Positions 26,765 through 35,624 of a stretch of 64,000 nt of DNA are shown piece by piece (the first letter of the stretch is position 1; each line of letters opens with the position of its first letter). The notes beneath the pieces are model-generated. The model was not told the DNA's origin, did no database searches, and saw only the letters and a list, made by a program, of their open reading frames with translations. The stretch lies in the NCBI GenBank assembly GCA_029261135.1, contig JAJDBX010000006.1:128123-192122 (forward strand), given 5' to 3'. This stretch comes from Nitrospirota bacterium (GTDB lineage: Bacteria; Nitrospirota; Nitrospiria; SBBL01; JAADHI01). The translations under genes and the position numbers were made by a program.

Positions 26765-28813
26765 ATGATACGCTTTATTATTCTCTCAATTTTTATCTTT
26801 CTGTTCTTATTTCAGCCGAATCTCCATGCAAAGCTGGCCGATGACTTTTTATCACCTCAAGGTGATTTCATTCCTCATGATCCCGCTTTTAAACCCATCC
26901 GAAGCGCATTTGATAAATTTGATTTTGATAACGCAATCAAAGCCTCAAAACAACTTATTGAAGAAAGTCAACTCAATGCTAAAAATGCCGAAGACGCCTC
27001 CTACCTATTAGGAGATATCTATCTTTACATGGCTGAAAGAAAAAACCCTTTCTATTTTAAAGTCTCTATTAATGCCTATGGCAATGCACGGAACAAATAT
27101 CCAAATTCAAAGCGGGCACTTCCGAGCCTCATGAAGATTGGGATGATTTATGCAAAAATACAACTCTATTATGAAGCCTTGGGTAGTTTTAATCGGATCA
27201 TCAAGAATTACCCAAACAGTGTTTTCTCTGTCCCCGCGCGAATCAAAAGAGGAAAAGTTTATCTCGAATGGGGAAAGTTTGATAAAGCAATCATTGAGTT
27301 TGACCTGATCAATCCAGCCCTCTTAGGAAGAGAAGCAGGCGCTTTTCTTTTATTGGACTATGCTGAAGCCTATTATCAAAAGGGAGATCTAGAAGAAGCC
27401 TACAATTATTACGGTTTACTCTCTCTGCAAAACCCCATATTACAAATGTCACAAAGTGCGCTCTATCAGTACGGTGTGACAGCACATCACTCAAAATTAT
27501 ACCCTGTCGCGAGGGAAGCCTTCTTCATCCTTCACAATAAATATCCGAGGGGCGAGTTTTCACTGTTATCCATGGCACGCATCGGAGACAGCTATAGACT
27601 TCAAGGCAAAATTAAACGTGCGCTGAAATCTTACGATCACGTTGATTCGGCACACCGAACGGGCCCACGTTATTTAAATGCGACCTTAGTTTCCGCAATT
27701 GGCAGACTCCACCTTTCAGGATGCCAAGTACACCCTTGCGCTCCAGAATACCCTTTAGAGACGGAACTAGGTCGCCTCGCCTATCAAAAAATCAAAGAGA
27801 TAAGTCTCTCCTTGATTGAAAAAGAAAACCGTGCACCTTTTACAGAAAGATTGGTTCATGAAGCAGTGATCGCGCTTGAGGATTACGACTTTTATCCAGA
27901 TTCGCTCGAAATATCGATCATGCTTTCTCATTTAAATCTCCGACCACCCTTCAAAATAAAGGTACTGAAGACCATAGATCGCAACGCAGTTAAATCGGTG
28001 AACCTCTTGATACAAAAGAATAAAGATGCAAAAGCCTTGGGTATTTTTTATCACAATCGTAAAGCCTTCACCCCTCCCATCCTCAGAGGAAAAACAGGGG
28101 TTCAGCTGGGCATCGGTTTTGCGAGATCCGGGTATTTTGCAGAAGCAATCAAACTCCTTTCGCCAATTGCACTCACAAGCACAAGCCTTGACCATGAGGA
28201 AGCCGATTTTCAACTCACGAAAGCTTATTTCACACAAGCAGAATACAGCTTGGCTGAGAAACGAACGCAATTATTTATTAAACGATACCCCGGCAGCAAA
28301 CATATCTCTCTACTTGAACTCTTAGAAACTAAAATACTGATAAATAAAGGTAATAAAAATGAAGCCATTAGAAAATACAAGACATGGTTAAAACGTTATC
28401 CAAAACATAAGAAACGGGATGAGGCTTTGAAAGACTTAGGGGATATGGCCTTTGCTGAAGGTGATATGAAACAGGCAGTGATTCTCTATCAAAAAATTCT
28501 TTCAGAAAAAAATGAATTGATTCCAGGGCTTCAGCTCACCATTGCAGATACTTTCTTTCAAATGAAGAATTATAAAATGGCCATTTCCCACTACACAGAA
28601 GCGATTGAAGAAGGGGGAACAGCGGAACAAGTCGATTGGGCGACCTTCCAACTGGCTCAAAGCTACGAAAAACTGGGCTTAAAAGGTAAAGGGGTCCCCC
28701 TTTACGCACAATTAGAAAAAGACGCCATAGAAAGTATCATCAAGGCACTGTCCGCACAAAAAAAAGTGGAAATAGAAACCGTGGCCCTAGAGAAAACTGA
28801 AACAGCGCAATAA
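26765..28813 (+). CDS. Exported tetratricopeptide-repeat protein heading the flagellar operon
   Basis: The 682-residue protein has a typical signal peptide (hydrophobic 3-16, cleavage likely after LHA22), so it should be periplasmic or envelope-bound. From about residue 45 to the end the sequence is built of helical TPR/Tol-Pal-YbgF-like repeats: IIKNYPNSVFSVPARIKRG and LIKRYPGSKHISLLELLE carry the repeat pattern with a Tyr-Pro at the turn. No enzymatic motif is seen. It lies between the sigma54 promoter and a FlrB-like kinase, 22 bases before the latter. A scaffold for flagellar or motor parts in the periplasm, or a signal input to the kinase, are both possible. I do not recognise a named family. 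Confidence 0.8.
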   Translation: MIRFIILSIFIFLFLFQPNLHAKLADDFLSPQGDFIPHDPAFKPIRSAFDKFDFDNAIKASKQLIEESQLNAKNAEDASYLLGDIYLYMAERKNPFYFKVSINAYGNARNKYPNSKRALPSLMKIGMIYAKIQLYYEALGSFNRIIKNYPNSVFSVPARIKRGKVYLEWGKFDKAIIEFDLINPALLGREAGAFLLLDYAEAYYQKGDLEEAYNYYGLLSLQNPILQMSQSALYQYGVTAHHSKLYPVAREAFFILHNKYPRGEFSLLSMARIGDSYRLQGKIKRALKSYDHVDSAHRTGPRYLNATLVSAIGRLHLSGCQVHPCAPEYPLETELGRLAYQKIKEISLSLIEKENRAPFTERLVHEAVIALEDYDFYPDSLEISIMLSHLNLRPPFKIKVLKTIDRNAVKSVNLLIQKNKDAKALGIFYHNRKAFTPPILRGKTGVQLGIGFARSGYFAEAIKLLSPIALTSTSLDHEEADFQLTKAYFTQAEYSLAEKRTQLFIKRYPGSKHISLLELLETKILINKGNKNEAIRKYKTWLKRYPKHKKRDEALKDLGDMAFAEGDMKQAVILYQKILSEKNELIPGLQLTIADTFFQMKNYKMAISHYTEAIEEGGTAEQVDWATFQLAQSYEKLGLKGKGVPLYAQLEKDAIESIIKALSAQKKVEIETVALEKTETAQ

Positions 28814-28835
28814 ATCTACAATGTAAGGAGTCCTC

Positions 28836-29726
28836 ATGGCTGTAAAACAACAGGAAGTTGAAACTTTAAAGGAAGCCATCAGCCAATTTAATGTCAGTTC
28901 AAGCGAACTTACCGAGAGTTATGGCCTACTTCAAAAAGAGGTTCAAGAGCTCAAGGGGAAATTACGCGAAAGCCAACTTGAAGAGGCACGTTTGAGAGAA
29001 GAAGCAGAGAGAAACCACCGTCTCGCCGCTGTGGGAGAAATGGCCGCAAAAATGGCGCATGAACTGAGAAACCCATTGGGAAGTATCGAGTTATTTTCAT
29101 CGCTCTTACAAAAAGAGGTTTCAAAGTTTTCTGATGAACCTCAAAAAAGAGAATGGGGAAAACACCTCTCAAGTGCGATCAAAACAATGGATACCACGAT
29201 TACCAACCTACTGATGTTCACGCGTCAACCCAAAGCTGAATTCAGAAAAGTGGATTTAAATCATGTGATCGCAGATCTCTTTGCTTTTTTAGGACACCGC
29301 CTCCAACAAAATAATATTGAAATCGAAATAAACACAAGGACACTTTTGGAACCCGTTCATTGTGATGAAGATTTAATAAAACAAGCTTTACTGAACCTGG
29401 TTTTGAATGCCATCGACGCCATGCCGAATGGGGGTCATCTGTGCATTAAAACCTTTACACAAGGGAATAAAGGGCAGAAACAAATGGTGATTCAGTGCTC
29501 TGATACGGGGACAGGTATCTCAGCGGAGAATTATTCTAAAATCTTCGATCCTTTTTACACCACAAAAAAAACAGGATTCGGACTTGGGCTTGCCATCTCA
29601 CAGAATGCAATTGCCGCACATCAGGGTGTGATTCGAGTGGATCAAAAGGCAGATCAAGGGACATGTTTCAGCATCCTATTTCCCATATTTAGGGAGCAGC
29701 AATCGTGCAAAAAAATGCAGGCATGA
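28836..29726 (+). CDS. Cytoplasmic histidine kinase, FlrB/FleS-like
   Basis: This soluble kinase of 296 residues has an N-terminal coiled coil (about 1-60), HisKA (LAAVGEMAAKMAHELRNPLGSIE, phospho-His in the HELRNP box) and an HATPase (LVLNAIDAMPNGG, DTGTGIS, GFGLGLAIS). It lacks membrane helices and a recognisable sensor domain, as in FlrB-type kinases. It overlaps the following activator gene by 22 bases. In Vibrio and Pseudomonas such a pair drives middle flagellar genes with sigma54. Confidence 0.86.
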   Translation: MAVKQQEVETLKEAISQFNVSSSELTESYGLLQKEVQELKGKLRESQLEEARLREEAERNHRLAAVGEMAAKMAHELRNPLGSIELFSSLLQKEVSKFSDEPQKREWGKHLSSAIKTMDTTITNLLMFTRQPKAEFRKVDLNHVIADLFAFLGHRLQQNNIEIEINTRTLLEPVHCDEDLIKQALLNLVLNAIDAMPNGGHLCIKTFTQGNKGQKQMVIQCSDTGTGISAENYSKIFDPFYTTKKTGFGLGLAISQNAIAAHQGVIRVDQKADQGTCFSILFPIFREQQSCKKMQA

Positions 29727-31096
29727 AAGAAATCCACCCGATACTCGTGGTCGATGATGAACCCTCTATGCGGATGGCACTCAGTGCAACACTGCAAGCT
29801 GAAGGTTATACCGTGATGAGTGCTTGTAATGGAGAAGAAGCGATAGAAATTTGTACCCAACGCGCTCTAAAATCCCCTTTTAGCCTAGTCCTCACCGATA
29901 TTAAAATGCCAGGATTGAGTGGGATTGATCTTTTCCATCATGTGAATAGGAAATGGAAAAACGTGCCGGTGATATTAATGTCGGCTGTCGGAACCATTGA
30001 AGGGGCCGTCGAAGCGATGAAATTAGGGGCATTTGATTATTTAGAAAAACCGTTTTCAGAGGAAACCCTACTCACATCTATAAAGAAAGCACTTGGTAAA
30101 ATAAAAGACGAAACAACAATAAAGCGTTCTGGTGATAAACAACTCGTCACAGAAGACCCCGGCATGAAAAAGATGCTTAAAATGGCAGAAGTAGTCGCTG
30201 CAAGCCAAGCCACGGTGCTGATTCAAGCCGGAAGCGGGACAGGAAAAGAACTGCTTGCTCGGTTCATCCATGATAGAAGCCCGCGGGCGCATCGCCCTTT
30301 TGTAGCGATCAACTGTGCTGCCGTACCGGAAGCCTTGTTAGAGAGCGAACTCTTCGGTTATGAAAAAGGGGCATTCACTGGAGCCGTATCAAGAAAGGCA
30401 GGACGATTTGAACTGGCACAGACGGGAACACTCCTTCTGGATGAAGTCAGTGAAATGCAGTTTTCCCTCCAAGCCAAATTACTTCGTGTATTACAAGAAC
30501 GAGAAGTGGATGTCCTCGGCAGTAAAAATGCTATACAAATTGATATTCGGGTGATTGCAACGACCAACCGTCCCCTACTGGATGAAGTCAAAGCAGGGCG
30601 TTTTCGGGAGGATCTTTACTATCGCTTGAATGTCTTCCCGCTCATGATCCCTCCCTTAAAAGATCGCATTGGAGATATTCCTTATCTCGTCAAACACTTC
30701 ATCAAAATAGCCGCCATAAAAAACGGGAAAAATGTAGAACTGATTTCCCCTGAAGCCCTTTCAATCTTAATGTCCATGACCTGGCCTGGAAATGTCCGTG
30801 AACTTGAAAATGTCATTGAACGTGCAGTTCTTCTTGCAGAAAAAGGGATCATTACAAAAGATCAACTTCTCTTTTCAGAAAGCATCTCTGAAAATAAAGA
30901 ACCCGCACCCTCTCCAGCCACGACTGTTTGGGAAGCAGAACGTAATATTATTTTAGAAACACTGACACAGGTCTCAGGCAATCGGACACATGCGGCACGA
31001 TTACTCGGCATCAGTATTCGGACACTGAGAAATAAACTAAGAGAATACCACCGGCTTGATCCAGATTGCGAAACAAGCGGCGTAAACAGCTTATAA
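29705..31096 (+). CDS. Sigma54-dependent flagellar response regulator, FlrC/FleR-like
   Basis: The protein has a receiver (VVDDEPSMR, phospho-Asp in LTDIKMPGLSG, Lys in LEKPF), AAA+ with GSGTGKELLARF, GAFTGA and LLLDEVSEM, and a C-terminal helix-turn-helix GNRTHAARLLGISIRTLRNKLREY that closely follows FlrC/FleR. GTG 29,705 with AGGGAG upstream is used; an ATG six codons later is possible. It is followed after 25 bases by flgB, so it probably activates sigma54 promoters including the one in front of its own operon (inference). Confidence 0.88.
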   Translation: MQKNAGMKEIHPILVVDDEPSMRMALSATLQAEGYTVMSACNGEEAIEICTQRALKSPFSLVLTDIKMPGLSGIDLFHHVNRKWKNVPVILMSAVGTIEGAVEAMKLGAFDYLEKPFSEETLLTSIKKALGKIKDETTIKRSGDKQLVTEDPGMKKMLKMAEVVAASQATVLIQAGSGTGKELLARFIHDRSPRAHRPFVAINCAAVPEALLESELFGYEKGAFTGAVSRKAGRFELAQTGTLLLDEVSEMQFSLQAKLLRVLQEREVDVLGSKNAIQIDIRVIATTNRPLLDEVKAGRFREDLYYRLNVFPLMIPPLKDRIGDIPYLVKHFIKIAAIKNGKNVELISPEALSILMSMTWPGNVRELENVIERAVLLAEKGIITKDQLLFSESISENKEPAPSPATTVWEAERNIILETLTQVSGNRTHAARLLGISIRTLRNKLREYHRLDPDCETSGVNSL

Positions 31097-31121
31097 AATA
31101 TCGCCTGATAAAGGAGGGAAG

Positions 31122-31532
31122 ATGATATTAAAACAGATCAATCAATCAACAGAGCGACTGGAGCAGGCACTGGATCTCAGAAGCGCACGCCATGCAGTCA
31201 TTACCAGCAATATCGCCAATCAAGATACGCCCGGTTATAAATCAAAAGAAATTGATTTCAAAAAAGCCTTATCCGATGCACAGAGAGGGAATACATTGGG
31301 ACTCGCTAAGACAAGTGCGATGCATATTGCTACTGAGACATCGGGTTCTAGTATATCACCTAAAATAACACTCTCGCCAAGTCGAGGAACAAAGCGGCTC
31401 GATGGGAATACCGTGAATGCTGAAAAAGAAATGACGCATCTCGCAGAAAACACCTTTATGTATCAGGCGACTGCACAGTTAATCGCCAAAAAATTTGCAG
31501 GAATAAAATACGTGATTAACGAAGCGCAATAG
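31122..31532 (+). CDS. flgB: Flagellar proximal rod protein FlgB
   Basis: The 136-residue protein has the rod signature near the N-terminus (LRSARHAVITSNIANQDTPGYKSKEIDF) and the C-terminal helix EKEMTHLAENTFMYQATAQLIAKKF. FlgB forms the proximal rod at the MS ring. AAAGGAGGGAAG precedes the ATG. Confidence 0.96.
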   Translation: MILKQINQSTERLEQALDLRSARHAVITSNIANQDTPGYKSKEIDFKKALSDAQRGNTLGLAKTSAMHIATETSGSSISPKITLSPSRGTKRLDGNTVNAEKEMTHLAENTFMYQATAQLIAKKFAGIKYVINEAQ

Positions 31533-31586
31533 TGCGTAAAGCGAATCAAGTTAAGTCCTGATTTAATAGAAGAGAGGAGATCTAAG

Positions 31587-32021
31587 ATGAATATTTCACA
31601 GGCGTTTTCAATACCGGCAACGGGGCTTGATGCACAAAGGGAAAGACTCAATATTATTTCAAGCAACCTCGCCAACATCGATTCAACAGAAACTACAGAA
31701 GGAGGGCCTTATCGCCGGCGTGATGTTGTCTTTACAGCGACAGCCCTTGAAGACAGCTTTGGATCAATGATGAATCAGGAAATGAACCCCGTCAAGCAAG
31801 TGAAAGTTTCAGAAGTCGTCTACGACCAACGTCCTTTTTCAAGAGTGTTTGAGCCAGGGCACCCCAGTGCGGATTCAGAAGGATATGTCCTTTATCCCAA
31901 TGTGAATGCGATGGAAGAGATGGTGAATATGATCTCCTCTTTACGCTCTTATGAGGCCAATGTCACCGTACTCAACTCGATTAAAAGTATGGCCCTAAAA
32001 GCATTAGAAATTAGTCGTTAA
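31587..32021 (+). CDS. flgC: Flagellar proximal rod protein FlgC
   Basis: The 144-residue protein carries the N-terminal rod motif IPATGLDAQRERLNIISSNLANIDST and the C-terminal YVLYPNVNAMEEMVNMISSLRSYEANVTVLNSIKSM, both diagnostic of FlgC. A strong AGAGGAGA site precedes the ATG. It stands in the usual flgB-flgC-fliE order. Confidence 0.96.
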   Translation: MNISQAFSIPATGLDAQRERLNIISSNLANIDSTETTEGGPYRRRDVVFTATALEDSFGSMMNQEMNPVKQVKVSEVVYDQRPFSRVFEPGHPSADSEGYVLYPNVNAMEEMVNMISSLRSYEANVTVLNSIKSMALKALEISR

Positions 32022-32046
32022 ATTTCTATTCCAGGAGAACGCAATT

Positions 32047-32343
32047 ATGGATATCAAAGGTGTTGGACAAAAACTAAATAATGAAATCCTCTCAAAAGGA
32101 ATGGAGCCTTCTGAAAAAGGATCGAAACCTTTTATCGATTCCCTGAAAGAATCAATTGAGAAAGTCAATCAAATACAAGGGGTCGCCAGTGATTCTGTGA
32201 CAGACCTCGTCATAGGCAAAGATCAAGAACTTCATCAAACCATGATCGCTGTTGAAAAAGCAGATATCTCTTTTCAGTTGATGATGAAGGTCAGGAATAA
32301 AATTCTAGCCGCCTACGAAGATATCAGTCGGATGCAAATTTAA
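32047..32343 (+). CDS. fliE: Flagellar hook-basal body protein FliE
   Basis: FliE (98 residues) links the MS ring to the rod. The C-terminal half has the family pattern DLVIGKDQELHQTMIAVEKADISFQLMMKVRNKILAAYEDISRMQI. CAGGAGAACGCAATT precedes the ATG. It sits between flgC and fliF. Confidence 0.95.
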   Translation: MDIKGVGQKLNNEILSKGMEPSEKGSKPFIDSLKESIEKVNQIQGVASDSVTDLVIGKDQELHQTMIAVEKADISFQLMMKVRNKILAAYEDISRMQI

Positions 32344-32382
32344 ACATTAATTAATTAATACATTTTAAAAAAGAGGTGATCA

Positions 32383-33972
32383 ATGCCCGGTTTTATGGAA
32401 CAACTCAGAGACAATTTATCGGAAATCAGTATGGGCAAGAAGATCCTCCTCATGATGCTTTTGGCAGGAGGACTCTCTGCGGTCTCTGTCATTTGGCTTT
32501 GGGTGCAAAAACCCGATTTTCGCATTCTTTATACGAATCTCTCTTCCGAAGATGCCGGGTCTGTTGTCACAAAATTTAAAGAGTTGAATGTTCCCTACGA
32601 ATTTTCAAATGATGGAAAATCTCTTCTTGTTCCCGCAGAAAGGGTACATGAGCTCAGACTCCTCCTCGCCGGAGAAGGGCTTCCACAAGGGAGTGGCGTG
32701 GGTTTTGAAATTTTTGACCAAAGCACATTTGGCACGACTGAATTTGCCCAGAAGCTCAATTACAGAAGAGCGCTTCAAGGAGAACTTGCCAGAACCATCA
32801 GCCAACTCCATGCGGTGAATAATGCACGGGTTCATCTTGTCATTCCAGAACCCAGACTTTTTAGCAACCAGGAAGAGCTCACACGGGCAGCCGTCGTCGT
32901 CAATCTTAAGCCTGGAAAAATCCTAACAGACGCGCAAGTTCGAGGGATTACCCACCTCGTTTCGGGCAGTGTAGAAGGTCTAAAATCAGAATCCGTGACA
33001 ATTGTAGATGGTCAGGGGAAAATTAGATCAACGGGATCAGAAGGCTCATCGTCGGTCATGATGAGCAGCAACCAGCTTGAATTTCAAAAAAACCTGGAAC
33101 AACAAATACAAAAAACTATTCAATCAATGCTGGAAAAAGTGGTCGGCCCGGGCAAGGCACTTGTTCGTGTCTCCAGTATTATTGATCTTAGGCAAATCGA
33201 ACTCACCGAAGAAAAGTTTGATCCAGAAACCCCTGTCGTTCGCAGTGAGCAACGGAGCCAAGGCAATGTAAGTGGTCAATCTCAAAGTACCCGTCCTTCA
33301 GGAGCACCTGGCGTCACCTCTAATGTCCCACCGGGCACACAAGGTTCCGCCGGAGGTGCAAACAATCGAAACTCGTCCGACAATACGAGTGAAGTCATCA
33401 ACTATGAAATCAGCAAAATCGTCAGCCATGTGGTTGAGCCTTTCGGTACGATCAAACGCCTCTCTGTCGCGGCTTTAATAGACGGAACCTATGAAGAGGT
33501 CACTGATGAAGAAGGGGTCACTTCCCAAAAATATATCGCCCGGGGAGAAGAAGAAATGGTCACTTTAACGGCCATAGTCAGAAAAGCCATGGGCTTCTCT
33601 GCGGTACGAAAAGATGAACTGGAGGTGGTCAATATTCCCTTTAAAAACGACCAGAGTTTAGATTTGGGGGAAGCCCCTGCTGAAAGTATCACCGAAAAAT
33701 TAATGCAATGGATGCCCCTTGTTCGCCAGATACTGGGCCCCATACTGATCTTGTTGGTTCTTGCGATGATCGTCCGTCCGATTATTAAAGCGGCATTAAC
33801 CCAAATTCCCCACCCTGTTCCACTTGCCGCGGTTGGGCAAGAACTCCCTTTCGTTGAAGAAACACCGCAACTCCCCCCGGGGCCCTCAACGGATGAAATC
33901 ATAGAATTAACAGAAAATAATCCTCAACTCGGACCAACAATGGTCAGAAAATGGGTAAAGGAAGATGAATAG
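32383..33972 (+). CDS. fliF: Flagellar MS-ring protein FliF
   Basis: FliF forms the MS ring. The 529-residue protein has a first membrane helix at about 23-43, ring-building motifs (FRILYTNLSSEDAGSVV, GVGFEIFDQSTFGTTEFAQKLNYRRALQGELARTI), a Gly/Ser-rich periplasmic stretch at about 290-335, a second membrane helix (about 445-465) and a cytoplasmic tail that contacts FliG. The length is near typical. It precedes fliG by 24 bases. Confidence 0.96.
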   Translation: MPGFMEQLRDNLSEISMGKKILLMMLLAGGLSAVSVIWLWVQKPDFRILYTNLSSEDAGSVVTKFKELNVPYEFSNDGKSLLVPAERVHELRLLLAGEGLPQGSGVGFEIFDQSTFGTTEFAQKLNYRRALQGELARTISQLHAVNNARVHLVIPEPRLFSNQEELTRAAVVVNLKPGKILTDAQVRGITHLVSGSVEGLKSESVTIVDGQGKIRSTGSEGSSSVMMSSNQLEFQKNLEQQIQKTIQSMLEKVVGPGKALVRVSSIIDLRQIELTEEKFDPETPVVRSEQRSQGNVSGQSQSTRPSGAPGVTSNVPPGTQGSAGGANNRNSSDNTSEVINYEISKIVSHVVEPFGTIKRLSVAALIDGTYEEVTDEEGVTSQKYIARGEEEMVTLTAIVRKAMGFSAVRKDELEVVNIPFKNDQSLDLGEAPAESITEKLMQWMPLVRQILGPILILLVLAMIVRPIIKAALTQIPHPVPLAAVGQELPFVEETPQLPPGPSTDEIIELTENNPQLGPTMVRKWVKEDE

Positions 33973-33996
33973 TTTTAATTGAGGAGAAGAAACTGA

Positions 33997-35001
33997 ATGG
34001 CAAACGGATATTACAAAGCAGCTATTTTTCTTGCAACGATTGGAGAAGATAGAGCTTCCGATATTATGAAAACACTTGGCCCTAAACAACTTCAACGACT
34101 TGGGGCTGAGATCAATCAACTCTCAGACATTCCACAGGAAGACCTGAATCAGGTTTTTGAAGAGGTTATACAGGGTGCAAAAGAACCCGGCGGAATCAAT
34201 GTTGAAGGCACGGAGTATGTCCTTAAAGTCCTCACAAAAGCCTTGGGGGAAGACCAAGCCAATCGAGTCATGGAGAACATGGGCAACCCTGAATCCGGAG
34301 GGATGGAAGCGCTGAAATGGTTGGAACCTAAAGGAGTGGCAACCCTGGTCAAAGGAGAACATCCGCAAACCGTCGCGATCATCCTGTCAACTCTTGAAAC
34401 AGAACAAACAAGCGAGGTTTTACCCCATCTTCCTGAAGAGCTTAGAAATGATGTGATGATTCGCATAGCGACAATGGAGGACATCCCTCCGGGAGTCATA
34501 CAAGAAATTGGAGAAACCATTCAAAATGAATTGTTGAAAGGTGAGACATCAAGCCTTACAAGTTCAAAAATAAATGGTGTGAAAATGGTTGCTGATATCT
34601 TAAACCAAATGGATCAATCCTCAGAACAAGCCATAATGTCTGCCATTACTGAACACCAGGAAGACTTGAGTGAAGACATCCGTTCTTTAATGTTTGTCTT
34701 TGATGATCTGGTCGGTTTAGATGACCGAAGTATCCAGGCTCTTATCAAAGAGATCAGTAACGATGAACTGGGTGTCGCATTCAGGGCTGCAAAAGAAGAA
34801 GTGAAGGAACGGTTCTTTTCTAATATGTCTGAACGTGCAGCACTCTTGCTCAAAGAAGATATGGAGGCAAAAGGACCCTTAAAGCTCTCAGAAGTCGAAA
34901 AAACACAACAAACTATTTTAAAAACTGCAAAACGTCTTGCCGATGAAGGTACGATTAACATTGCGAAGAAAGGATCGGGTGGCGGTGAAGTACTTATCTA
35001 A
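33997..35001 (+). CDS. fliG: Flagellar motor switch protein FliG
   Basis: FliG transmits torque from the stator. N-terminal (1-100), middle (the EHPQTVAIILSTLE region) and C-terminal domains are complete in 334 residues. The torque helix reads IKEISNDELGVAFRAAKEEVKERFFSNMSERAA, with the conserved charged residues. GAGGAGAAGAAACTGA precedes the ATG. Confidence 0.97.
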   Translation: MANGYYKAAIFLATIGEDRASDIMKTLGPKQLQRLGAEINQLSDIPQEDLNQVFEEVIQGAKEPGGINVEGTEYVLKVLTKALGEDQANRVMENMGNPESGGMEALKWLEPKGVATLVKGEHPQTVAIILSTLETEQTSEVLPHLPEELRNDVMIRIATMEDIPPGVIQEIGETIQNELLKGETSSLTSSKINGVKMVADILNQMDQSSEQAIMSAITEHQEDLSEDIRSLMFVFDDLVGLDDRSIQALIKEISNDELGVAFRAAKEEVKERFFSNMSERAALLLKEDMEAKGPLKLSEVEKTQQTILKTAKRLADEGTINIAKKGSGGGEVLI

Positions 35002-35005
35002 CATC

Positions 35006-35623
35006 ATGAAGTCAGATTTTATTTCAGAGAAGGACATCGCCCCATTTTCTTTGAAGGAGGTCTCTTTTATCACATCCGGTGAAGAAGGCACCAGTCTCGA
35101 AAAAAGAATTGGTGGAGAATTATCAAAAATAGAACGTGATGCCTATGAAAAAGGGTTTTCAGCCGGTGAAGAGGCCGGACGAATGCTTGGTCTTAGAAAA
35201 CTTGATCCCACAGAAAAAATATTATTGAACACGATTAAAGAAGTGAATCATTTGAAAGAAATTGTCCTGAAAGAAGCGGAAGAGGATATGCTCACCATCG
35301 CATTGGCCGTGGCAAGACGTATCCTTGGGCAAGAGGTCATGGGAAATCCTGAAATTATTCTTAGGAATATTCAAACGGCAATCCTCAAGCTTGCCGAAAC
35401 AGAAAAAGTAACGATCCGTCTCAACCCGGACGACCTCGAAATTATTTCACAAGATGCCGATGACATTGTCCGCCCCCTGAATCGGGACATCCTGTTGACG
35501 TTTGAGGCAGATCACGGGCTTTCTCCTGGAGATTGTATCGTAGAAGGAAAAGAACGAATGGTCGATGCACGTCCCCTGATCCAACTGCGTACCTTTGATG
35601 AAATATTAAGGGATAAAGATTAG
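35006..35623 (+). CDS. fliH: Flagellar export ATPase regulator FliH
   Basis: FliH holds the ATPase FliI at the export gate. The protein has a Lys/Glu-rich N-terminus, an AYEKGFSAGEEAGRMLG coiled segment with small-residue repeats, and a V-ATPase E-subunit-like C-terminal domain (VARRILGQEVMGNPEIILRNIQTAI and DHGLSPGDCIVEG). ATG 35,006, four bases after the fliG stop, gives 205 residues; the frame is open further upstream within fliG, so the start is not certain. Confidence 0.92.
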   Translation: MKSDFISEKDIAPFSLKEVSFITSGEEGTSLEKRIGGELSKIERDAYEKGFSAGEEAGRMLGLRKLDPTEKILLNTIKEVNHLKEIVLKEAEEDMLTIALAVARRILGQEVMGNPEIILRNIQTAILKLAETEKVTIRLNPDDLEIISQDADDIVRPLNRDILLTFEADHGLSPGDCIVEGKERMVDARPLIQLRTFDEILRDKD

Positions 35624-35624
35624 C

